A stretch of DNA of 64,000 bases, from positions 1,406,298 through 1,470,297 of the forward strand of contig WELA01011136.1 in assembly GCA_009602735.1 (NCBI GenBank), given 5' to 3'. The translations under genes were made by a program, and so were the position numbers. The notes beneath the pieces were generated by a model. That model saw only the letters and a program-made list of their open reading frames with translations. It searched no databases and was not told where the DNA came from. Source of the stretch: Mesotaenium endlicherianum (Eukaryota > Streptophyta > Zygnematophyceae > Zygnematales > Mesotaeniaceae). Shown here in pieces: positions 11,730 to 19,985 of the stretch. The stretch's first letter is position 1; every line of letters starts with the position of its first letter.

Positions 11730-11730
11730 C

Positions 11731-12233
11731 TGTAGTGAAACAGATAGATAAAGTACTTAGTGAAATAGAATACTTTATCTATTCAAGACAAGGATCTTTG
11801 AACACAAGTGGTAGCTTCTTGAAAGAGAGATGGCTTCTTGAAAGTTAATATATTTCTGGATTTTGGCAAGTACAAGAGTGATTCTGGAATGTCTTTCTAT
11901 GTTCTAGCTCTTGTTTATATACTTGCTACATAAGTAATTTCTAGGAAGGTGTATGTTGATGTGTTGGCACCCAACACATCCCAAAACTTGCCACCTCTTT
12001 CTAGAATAATGTACACATGTCCTTTTGACCTAAAAATGGCACATCTGACTTTTGCCACATGGAGTTCTTCTAGGTCTTTCCTCTAACTTCGAAAATGCCT
12101 TGGAAGGTTCAAAGGACATGAACCAAGTTACTAGAGTACCTATTCACACTCGACGCCACACAATACTACTCCAAATATATTTGAAAACATTAAAATATAT
12201 GCAAACTAATGTATAATAACTCAAATCACTACA
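11731..12233 (-). repeat. 5' LTR of the nested chromovirus
   Basis: 503 bp, the partner of 5634-6132. The minus strand contains a TATA-like TATATAAAC around 11910-11920. The outer end ACA abuts the second CCGCC duplication, after which the host gag frame resumes. Confidence 0.93.
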
Positions 12234-12238
12234 CCGCC

Positions 12239-13957
12239 GCACGGAGCACCATTAACGATCGTGTGGGCTTAGCATCCACGGGCGTGCGCAAGGAGGCCTC
12301 AGTGCTGTCGTCTTCTACGACGCGCACGACGCCTGCCCGTCAGCCCCAGTCGCAGCAGCAGCAGCCTCAGCGCTCTCAGCTGCCCCAGCAGACGCAGCAG
12401 CGCGGAGCTACGCGTGGCCGCATTTCCATGGCTTCCACTACGAGCGATCCCTGCTGGTCCTGCGGGAAGACGGGCCACTCACGCCAGAACTGCACTCTTG
12501 CGCAGAATGGCAAGCCCGGCGACTGCACCTATTGCGGCAAGGCCGGCCACCTGCAGATCGTCTGTCTGCAGAAGAAGCGCGACGTCGAGAACGGACGCGC
12601 TCGCGACAGCCCTACGCCGTCAGCAGGACAGCGAGGCGCACGCAACCCTCGTACGGGTGGCCGCCCCGCGATGACAGCAGTTGCGGCCACGACGGACGCC
12701 GCACTGGTGCCTGGAGCCGACTACTGCAGCTTTGACGACGTCAGCGACGCCCTCGTGGAGGCCAACGCCGAGATCGCTAGACTCCGTGGCCTCATCGACG
12801 TCGATAACTATGACGCGTGCGGAGCACTCCTCGCGTCCGCTCCCCCGTCCTACGCCACGGCACTGACAGCTGGCGCACGCACAGCTTCAACGCACGCATT
12901 AGGCTCAGCGGCAGCACCGCAGCCCTGCGCACGTCTGCGTTACGACGTAGCGCCCGCTGCCAGAGCTGCAGGCGCCCGCACAGGCAGCTCTGCTCCCTGT
13001 GCGCACCGCTCTGACCGCTGTCAGCAGCGACAGCCGGAGCCCCGACAGCCTGCCGGGTGGCAGGCTGCACGACTGCGCAGATGCGCCATCTCCCGGCGCA
13101 GACTCGCGCGCACGCGGGCCAGCCCGGGCTCCAGCCAAGGCCCCGACAGAGCCCCTGGCTTGCGCTTCCCTGCTGGCACCAGCAGGCCTCCCGTCGGCCC
13201 GCGTAGCGACAGCTGGCAGGCAGGGACGGGGGCACCTGGCGGCGTGCACGGCTACAACTGGGCCGGCCGCAGCCTCCCTCTTCGTTCGTGCGGCACTCCC
13301 GTGCGCAGCTCTGCGCACAGGCAGGGACAGCCGGTCCCCGCTGGCTGCTGCAGACAGCAGGCTCCAGCAGAACCCGCCACATGGCACGTGCACGGCAGGC
13401 GAGGCCGCCTCTGCCGACAGCAGCATGCACGCACGCACGCTGGCTCACACGCGCGCCCAGCGCACTGCGCTGCCAGGTCCACGGCACACCCGGCGACGCC
13501 ACGCCGTCGTCACAGCGGCAGCTGCAGCTGCGCAAAGCAGCTGCACCCACGCGCTGCCAAGTGGCGCGTGCGCGCAGGTCTGCACGGCCAGCGCAGCGAC
13601 GGCCGCAGCGGCCGCCACCCTCGGTCAGCAAGGGGGGGTCCTGACTGCGCTGTGCGGCCGGATCGCCGGCAAAAGCGCCGACAGCGCACCCGCAGCTGCG
13701 CACATCCAGGGCTCAGCCCCTGCCGCACACGTGCTGCCACTTGGCACGCGCGCATGGCCCGGCTCAGCCCGTACAGATCCAGCGGTCGGAGCAGCCACCC
13801 GCAGTCAGGGGGGGGCTATACCCACTGCGCCACGCGGCCGGATGTTCGATCGCGGTGCCGACGGCCCGCGCACGGTTGCGCACAGCCAGGGCCTAAACCC
13901 TGGCTGCGCACAAAACCCCGGCAGCAGCCCAACGCAGGCTGCCGGGGGGCCGGTTAG
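12239..13957 (+). CDS. Gag C-terminal part with two zinc knuckles (methyltransferase retrotransposon)
   Basis: This continues the frame broken at 5633. After a Gln-rich stretch it encodes two CCHC zinc knuckles, CWSCGKTGHSRQNC and CTYCGKAGHLQIVC (nt 12452-12565). A helical segment follows (DDVSDALVEANAEIARLRGLI). Beyond about 12850 the DNA becomes extremely GC-rich and repetitive and several frames stay open, so the true end of Gag and the place where Pol's frame takes over cannot be fixed. The protease frame is +1 relative to this one. Zinc knuckles bind the element's RNA during packaging. Confidence 0.72.
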   Translation, partial: ARSTINDRVGLASTGVRKEASVLSSSTTRTTPARQPQSQQQQPQRSQLPQQTQQRGATRGRISMASTTSDPCWSCGKTGHSRQNCTLAQNGKPGDCTYCGKAGHLQIVCLQKKRDVENGRARDSPTPSAGQRGARNPRTGGRPAMTAVAATTDAALVPGADYCSFDDVSDALVEANAEIARLRGLIDVDNYDACGALLASAPPSYATALTAGARTASTHALGSAAAPQPCARLRYDVAPAARAAGARTGSSAPCAHRSDRCQQRQPEPRQPAGWQAARLRRCAISRRRLARTRASPGSSQGPDRAPGLRFPAGTSRPPVGPRSDSWQAGTGAPGGVHGYNWAGRSLPLRSCGTPVRSSAHRQGQPVPAGCCRQQAPAEPATWHVHGRRGRLCRQQHARTHAGSHARPAHCAARSTAHPATPRRRHSGSCSCAKQLHPRAAKWRVRAGLHGQRSDGRSGRHPRSARGGPDCAVRPDRRQKRRQRTRSCAHPGLSPCRTRAATWHARMARLSPYRSSGRSSHPQSGGGYTHCATRPDVRSRCRRPAHGCAQPGPKPWLRTKPRQQPNAGCRGAG

Positions 13958-14560
13958 CCCACGCATCGGGGGGAGGGCGCTGCGATCTTCGCCCGGGGCA
14001 GCCGAGATAGACGGCGCCACCGGTCCAGTGACCCTGCCCCTCGGCCCCAGCAGCCACCAGGGGGCGCCACCTGGCAGCCTCCTGGCAGCCCCGACCGCGC
14101 CAGCAGCTGCAGCAACTGCTGCAGCCGCGGCCGCACACGCGCCGGGGTCCGCAACTTTTGCGGCCGAACCCGCGACCGGCTGCACGGCAGGCCTTGCGGC
14201 AGGCTGCGCAAGGAGTCCTGCGGCAGACAGTGCGGCAGTTTGCGCGGCAGGCTGCGCAGCAGGCCTCGCGGCGCGCCCTGCGGCAGACAGTGCGGCAATC
14301 TGCGCGGCAGGCTGCGCGGCAGGCGCGACGGCAGTTCCCGCCACCGGCTGCGCGGCAGGCGCGGCGGCAGATCTCGCAACGGGCCCCGCGGCAGGCCTCG
14401 CGGCAAGCTGCGCGCACGGCGCTGCAACAGGCCCCGCGGCAGAATGCGCGGCAGGTTTGCCGGCTGCGCCAGCAGCGGCCATTCTGGCCTGCTGCGCACG
14501 CGCGCAGCCACTCGGCAACCGCTCCGCAGTCGGGCGCGCGAGCCGCGAGCACACGCTCGT
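12850..14560 (+). repeat. GC-rich low-complexity block between Gag and protease
   Basis: About 1.7 kb of very GC-rich sequence. It has irregular repeats of GCGGCAGGCTGCGC-like units, densest at 14165-14480, and G runs of 6-8 at about 13630, 13807 and 13973. Several plus and minus frames lack stops because stop codons are rare in such DNA. The long minus-strand open frames here (12792-13703, 13805-14803) are therefore not called as genes. In the Pol frame it would encode an Ala/Cys/Gly-rich spacer with CAAGCAAG-type repeats. Confidence 0.7.
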
Positions 14561-15340
14561 AGCACCGGCCAGTCGGCCCGTTGTTCCGCAGAAGCGCGCC
14601 GGGCCAGACCAGGGACGCCGGACGGAGGAGGCACCGCGGCTGCCCCGTTCCTTCCGCATCCTAGAGCCCTCCACGACCTCAGCAGAGCCGACGCCACATG
14701 CGCTCGCTTCACCTATGACGACGGTGCAGCTCAGCGCCGAGGTCATCTCTCTAGCACTGCACCGCATGCCGGCGGTCTCCTTCGCAGAGCTCGGCGTCTC
14801 CATGGAGGCAACGAGGCAGGCCGCTCAGCTGATGCTCCAGTCACGCAGAGCCACGCTACGCACCGCCGCCAGGAGGCCGACGACCGATGCCGCCACCGCG
14901 GTGCGATCCACGCCCGCGCGCCCTGCGCATGAGCGCAGGATGATCAACACTCCTAACGTCGCGTTTTTGGATAATTCGCAGGGGATCGTGCTCGTCAACA
15001 CCCAGGCGCCGCAGCGCATCATGTTTGACACAAGCGCGCAGCCGGTTCTCATCAGCCTCCGCTACTTCCGTCAGCTGGGACTCTCTTCCGCTGACTTGGA
15101 GGACTCTCCGACGCGCATTAACACCGCCGCCGGCACGTCCGAGACCGTTGCCAGTCGCACGAGATTGGCGCTACTGTTCACTCTGCGCCCAGGCACGGCA
15201 GACGAGACAACCATCCATCGGCACGCACTCGTCACTCCTTCCAAGTCCTTCGATGTGCTCCTAGGGCAAGACGTGCTCTTTCCCATTGGCGCCGCGGTCG
15301 ACAACTGGGCGTCTTCTATCGTCCCGACTGGAGGACAGGG
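14561..15340 (+). CDS. Retroviral-type aspartic protease region
   Basis: The useful end of a long frame open from 12999 upstream through the GC-rich block. The active-site motif is MFDTSAQPVLISL, with the GAC at 15027-15029. A conserved FDVLLGQDVLFPIGA segment about 80 residues later matches the flap and C-terminal part of Ty3/gypsy proteases. Family members process Gag-Pol as dimers. At a run of six G around 15337-15342 the sensible reading moves to another frame, which continues with LPLDIVDCRPAVSALYGF. This looks like a one-base indel in a homopolymer, or a frameshift site. Confidence 0.72.
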
Positions 15341-15342
15341 GG

Positions 15343-16702
15343 GACGCGCACCGCATCCTTGCCCCTTGACATTGTCGATTGCCGCCCAGCAGTGTCCGCT
15401 CTTTATGGCTTCATGGGGCTCGACGATGGCCGGCCAGTGGTCAAGACCGCTAAGGACGGGCCCGAGGACGAGGAGATCTCTGTGGGGGTGGACCTGCTTG
15501 AGCCACAGAACGAGGAGGCGGACCCACCTAGTGCCGAGATCCACCTCACGCCGCAGCAGCAGGCGGATGTCCTGGCAGCCTAGGCCAGGGAGCAGATCCG
15601 CATCTGCACTGCCCACAGCGCGATGATGCGGCAGATGGCGGACGATGCCACTGAGGCCCTCGCCACGGCCAGCACAGCCATCGCTGCCGCCGCCCTTGCT
15701 CGCGGTGCGGTCGCATCGCCTACGGCTCATCAGGGGGTCTCGGCCTCTCGCGGCGAGCCGTCCGTGAGGACCGACGTCCGCGTTTGCCACGACGTGCCTG
15801 TTAGCGTGGCCATTCAGTACAGTATGGACTCTCAGCCGCCCTCTCACGACGCCTCGCATCAGACCGACAAAACCTGGCCTCGCACCACGGCATCCAAAGA
15901 CGAGGCCATGCGGCAGGCAGCTTATCCTGGCAGATCCGACGGCCAGTCCCTCAAGAGTGAAGAGGAGACGCAGTGGGAGCAACTGCCAAAGGCATCCGTC
16001 GAGGTACTCAGCGCGGCGCCACCAGAGGAGCCCCCGCCAGCTGCGCCTATGGCACGCAGGCAGCGCGCACCTACTGGTCCGCCCGGCTTCAGCGCACCCA
16101 GCCAGCCCATGACACACGACTGGCCCAGCAGGGCTCGCACCGACACCGCTGGACCCAGCCGCCCAGTGTCACACGACTGCTCGACGAGCCACGAGTGTCG
16201 CCGCATCGCACATTTGTTTGCGACGAGCCGGGCTGCTGCGGCCTCCTCTAGCGCTGGAGTCCGCTCCGTCACGCTGGAGTCCGCTGGAGTCCGCTCCGTC
16301 ACGCCGCCCTACGACGACAGGGACCGCACACCTCCTTACGACGACACGCGGGCCCGCGGGGACACGCCGCCACACGACCTCACTCGAGACCGACGACGCA
16401 CTCCGCCCTTCCGGCCCCTCTCAGCTGGCGACGATGCTCAGTCTTCTTCCGAGGCGCATTTCGTGATGCTGGCCCCTACAGCTCCGCGCGCCAGCGTCCC
16501 TTGCAGCCACATCGCTGGCAACGGTCCCTCCGGGTCACCTCCTCCCAAGGTGGCCCGCGCCAACAGCAGGCCGCCCAGTCGTCACCCATTTACGGCCGCC
16601 GCACGCACACGGCTCATGTCTCATCTCCGGCATCCCCGAGCCGCGCCCGTCCCACGAGGGCAGCCCCGGCCGCGAGTCCAGCTGGCCCCTCGCCGGCTAG
16701 TT
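15343..16702 (+). CDS. Unrecognised linker between protease and methyltransferase
   Basis: The frame has one internal TAG at 15581-15583 (a likely former CAG) and ends at a TGA at 16703-16705. The same frame then continues into the methyltransferase. The N-terminal 80 residues are acidic and folded-looking (FMGLDDGRPVVKTAKDG, EEISVGVDLLEPQNEE). The remainder is Pro/Ser/Arg-rich with short repeats such as AGVRSVTLESAGVRSV and TPPYDDRDRTPPYDD. No domain is recognised. It could be a flexible tether or a targeting region for the methyltransferase. Confidence 0.5.
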
Positions 16703-16705
16703 TGA

Positions 16706-17759
16706 TCCCCGCAGGAGGTCGACAGCCCCGAGCTCTCCGTCTGCACAGTCCCCTCTGCAGACATGCGCGCACGCCAGCGGGCCTATTTTGACCCACACCC
16801 CTACTTAACTCCGCGTCCCGTTCTCGACCAGCTGGCCCACGCGGCCTCGCACCAGACTGACTGCGCCCAGCGCGACAGGTGGCAGCAGCTGTGCGTGGCC
16901 TCGGCCCGACGTCAGGCCTGCGCTGTATCTCCGACAGCCCTGCAGGATGCGCGCCTGCGGTGGCGCACATACCAGGCCCACTCACGGGAGGAGCGCCCGC
17001 AACCGCTCACTGACCGCATCCCCAGCCTTACGCGTGACTACGCAGACCGTGCTGTGGCCGCCCTCCGCATGGCGCCACATCAGCACAGCGCCGAGCGTAC
17101 CTTCCCGCCGCCCGCTCAGCCCGGCACCCCCGCAGTGGGGTGTCGCCCACTTCCGACTCCTATTTGCGCAGACGCTCTAGACAAACGGCCCGGCGGCATC
17201 GTCCTTGTCAAGCTGTTTGCCGGCATCGCCACCGGGTTACTCGCGACCTTACAGGCCGGCATCCCGGTGCGCCGCTACGTCTACGTCGATCCTGATCCTG
17301 AGGCCCAGCAGGTGGCCCGTCGGCAGATGGCGTTGGGTCACGAGCGGTTCCCTGACCTCCTTCCGGCGCACGCATTCCGCCGCGCTCAGACAAACTGGCC
17401 CATGGACATCCGCGACATCACCGTCGAGCATGTCACCCGACTTGGGCCCATTGACCTCGTCATCGCCGGTTGGGAGTGCCAGGGCTTCTCCAGGGCCGGG
17501 CGTGGTAGGGCGCTGAGCGATCCCCGCACGGCCCTCTTCTGGCACTTGCTCCGCGTCCTCAACATTGTTGAGGATCGCCAGCCGCCCCACACACTCGCGT
17601 GGGTCCTGGAGAACGTGGCCGCGCGCCACGATTGCCGACCCGACGTTAGCGTCGACTTCGCTCTTTGCAGCAGTTACGTCGGCCGCGAGGCCGTCATTGA
17701 CGCTGCCCAGATTGGTTCCTTCGCGCACCGCGTCCGCGCCTACTTCACGAACCTAAACC
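16706..17759 (+). CDS. C5 cytosine-DNA methyltransferase, DNMT3-like, N-terminal catalytic part
   Basis: This transfers methyl groups from S-adenosylmethionine to cytosine in DNA. Numbering is from the ATG at 16763. Motif I is LVKLFAGIATGLL (about 148-160), matching the DNMT3 wording FDGIATGLL. Motif IV is DLVIAGWECQGFS, with the catalytic Cys at about 239 but Glu in place of the usual Pro before it. Motif VI is VLENVA (ENV 283-285). Motif VIII is SFAHRVRAYFTNL. The N-terminal 140 residues are not recognised. The frame stays open upstream to the TGA at 16703. Reading breaks just after FTNL, where one extra base (17757-17759) shifts the rest into the next frame; the relic at about 50.06 kb reads straight through here. 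The position between protease and RT makes it part of the element's polyprotein. Confidence 0.88.
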
Positions 17760-19982
17760 ATGCCAGGTACTCTTGAGGCGTTGGCCGCCTCTCATCCACG
17801 TCACCCACGCACCGTCGACTCCATCCTCGATGCCCCTCGTTTGGCCCAGCGCGTGACTGCACTGCCACATCCCTCCATGGCGCAGTGTGAGGTCCTGCAT
17901 GACGTCACTCGCGCGCTGCCGACTTTTGTCTGCCGTTACGACAGCGACGCCTTCGTTGGGGATCAGCGCGGGATGGTCATTGACCTGGAGACTGGCATGT
18001 TTCACAGGCCGCGCCCTGCGGAGATGGAGCGTGCCATGGGCTTCCCGCCGCATCTCACACAGGTGGACGGTCTCACTGAGGTGAACCGCATTCGCCTCTT
18101 GGGGCAGGCGATTGACGCCAACGTCCTCACGTGGCTTCTGCTGGAGACGCAGGCCTTGGCGCCTCTCTACGCCGCAGCCCGGCATCCCCAGCTACCTTGG
18201 CCTGCCGATGATATGGACGATGACTCCATCGACAATGACAATCAGACCCCGCCAGGCACAACTTGGCATCCTCAGCGCGCAGAGCCTGCACCCCAGGCGC
18301 GCGCGCGCCCCACCTCCCCATCGCCGCGCACGGACGACTTTGGTTCGCTGGGGGGGGGACGACGGAGAGAGGAGTCCTCGCAGCGACCCAAGGCATCCCG
18401 ATCACCTTTTCCTTTTCCTCGCTCGCAGGCAGACGGTGCCAGGCAGCTGGCCGCAGCTGCCACGTCCCGGTCACCTTTTCTTTTTCCTCGCTTGCAGGCA
18501 GACGGTGCCAGGCAGCTGGCCGCAGCTGCCACGGTGCAGGTACCCGCGGCAGGACGAGCGCCAACCGCTGCAGGGCAAGTGACACCGGCAGCACCACAGT
18601 CTACCCCAGCGGCAAGACAGGAGACTCCAGCAGGCCAGGCGACGCCACCAGCTCCACCGACATGGAAGCTGGGGGGGACACTCACCACGGCACAGGTTGC
18701 ACAGTTGACGACACTGCTGGACGAGAGGCGCAGCACCAGCTTTGCCAGCGGCATGCACGATCTCGGGCGCTATCGGGGGGACCCCATGCGGATTACTCTC
18801 ACGTCGCAGGAGCCCATTTTCCTGAAGCGTTATCGCTACAGCCACTTCAAGGATGGCTTGATCAGCGCGCAGATAGGCAAGCTGGAGGACAGCCGGCTCA
18901 TTCGGGAGTCCTCCTCTCGCTATGCCGCACCCACGGTCATGCCAGCCAAGAAGGATGCCTCGGGCAACTGGTTCGAGAAGAGGATGTGCGGTGATTATCG
19001 TAGGCTGAACGAGGTCACCGAGCAGGACAAATATCCTATGCCGACGCGTGACGAGATCTTTGACGACATTGGCACGTGCACTTGGTTCTCGGTGCTGGAT
19101 CTGCGTCAGGGCTTCAACCAGATTCCCATCGCCGAGGAGGACCAGCATAAGACGGCGTTCTGGGGAGCACAGCGGCTCTACGAGTGGGTGGTGATGCCGT
19201 TTGGGTTGAAGAACGCGCCAGCTACCTTTCAGAGGGTGATGGACAAGGAGCTAGCTGGGCTATCCTTCGCCCAATGCTACATCGATGACGTGCTCGTCTT
19301 CAGTCAGACGTTTGAGGAGCACGTGGCGCACATCACTATTGTCCTGGACCGCTTGGAGGCCGCTGGGCTCAAGTGCCATCCAGGCAAGTGCACTTTTGGG
19401 ACCCGCGAGGTGGAGTACCTTGGCCACCTGCTCTCCTCCAGCGGCTTGGCACCCCAGCTGGCAAAGATCTCGGCCATCACAGGCATCCCACCTCCTGCAG
19501 ATCTCTCGCAGCTGCGGGCCTTCCTTGGCATCGCCAACTACTACCGCCGCTTCGTGCCAGGGTTCAGCGAGCTAGCCAAGCCGCTCAACGATTTGCTCCG
19601 CAAGGGCGTTGCCTACGTGTGGGGACCAGAGCAGCAGGCGGCATTCGATAAGCTCAAGGAGCTGCTGGTGAGCGCTCCTGTGCTTCGGCGTCCTGACTAC
19701 GCGAAGCCCTTCATCCTCCACACCGACTGGTCGCAGGCAGGGCTGGGCGCTGTGCTGGTGCAGGAGCATGACGGCTTCGAGCATGTGGTGGCCTACGCCA
19801 GCTGCAGCAACAACCGCGCGGAAGGCAATTACGGCTCCTACGAGGGGGAGTGCCTGGCAGCGGTCTGGGTGATCGTGCACTTCAGGCACTATCTTTACGG
19901 CACGCACTTCCGCCTAGTCACCGACCATCAGCCACTTAAGTGGCTCATGACATCGGAGCGCTTGACCGGCAAGTACGCACGG
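17760..19982 (+). CDS. Methyltransferase C-terminus, linker, reverse transcriptase and RNase H
   Basis: Residues 1-140 complete the methyltransferase. Motif IX (PRPAEMERAMGFP, 85-97) and motif X (RIRLLGQAIDANV, 110-122) resemble DNMT3 C-termini. A Pro/Ala-rich linker with a 23-residue duplication follows. RT begins near residue 310: MCGDYRRLNEVT, FSVLDLRQGFNQIPI, MPFGLKNAPATF and catalytic YIDD (nt 19278-19289). RNase H begins with LHTDWSQAGLGAVL. The ORF ends at a TGA (19983-19985) inside the conserved K-YAR-W-ALILQEY motif, where the family has Trp. The frame continues in phase at 19986, so this is read as nonsense by a G-to-A change. The ATG at 17760 follows a frame break and is probably not a true start. 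Confidence 0.87.
18402..18539 (+). repeat. 69-bp tandem duplication in the linker
   Basis: Two nearly identical 69-bp units (18402-18470 and 18471-18539) encode a 23-residue repeat with FPRSQADGARQLAAAAT. Each unit also holds a pyrimidine tract ending CGCAG or TGCAG, resembling a splice acceptor. The relic at about 50.98 kb seems to have only one unit. Confidence 0.75.
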
Positions 19983-19985
19983 TGA

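Larger units (their letters stand above)
5634..12233 (-). mobile_element. Chromovirus (Ty3/gypsy with chromodomain) nested in gag
   Basis: A 6.6-kb LTR retrotransposon on the minus strand, flanked by CCGCC at 5629-5633 and 12234-12238. The LTR ends form an 8-bp inverted pair, TGTAGTGA and TCACTACA, with the inner copy reading TCACTATA at 6125-6132. It encodes Gag (10488-11693) and Pol (6901-10566) with protease, RT, RNase H, integrase and chromodomain. The primer-binding site resembles the initiator-Met tRNA complement. The only evident coding lesion is one TAA at 9157-9159. The LTRs differ by about 16-17 substitutions plus a 4-bp indel by eye, about 3%. Confidence 0.95.

Noticed and set aside
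12792-14803. Long minus-strand open frames (303 and 332 codons) opposite the methyltransferase element
   Set aside because: They lie in very GC-rich repeats where stop codons are rare; several frames are open at once and none shows a domain.
17760-17780. The ATG at 17760 as the start of a separate RT protein
   Set aside because: The first 140 residues are the C-terminal motifs of the methyltransferase, so the ORF border is a frame break.
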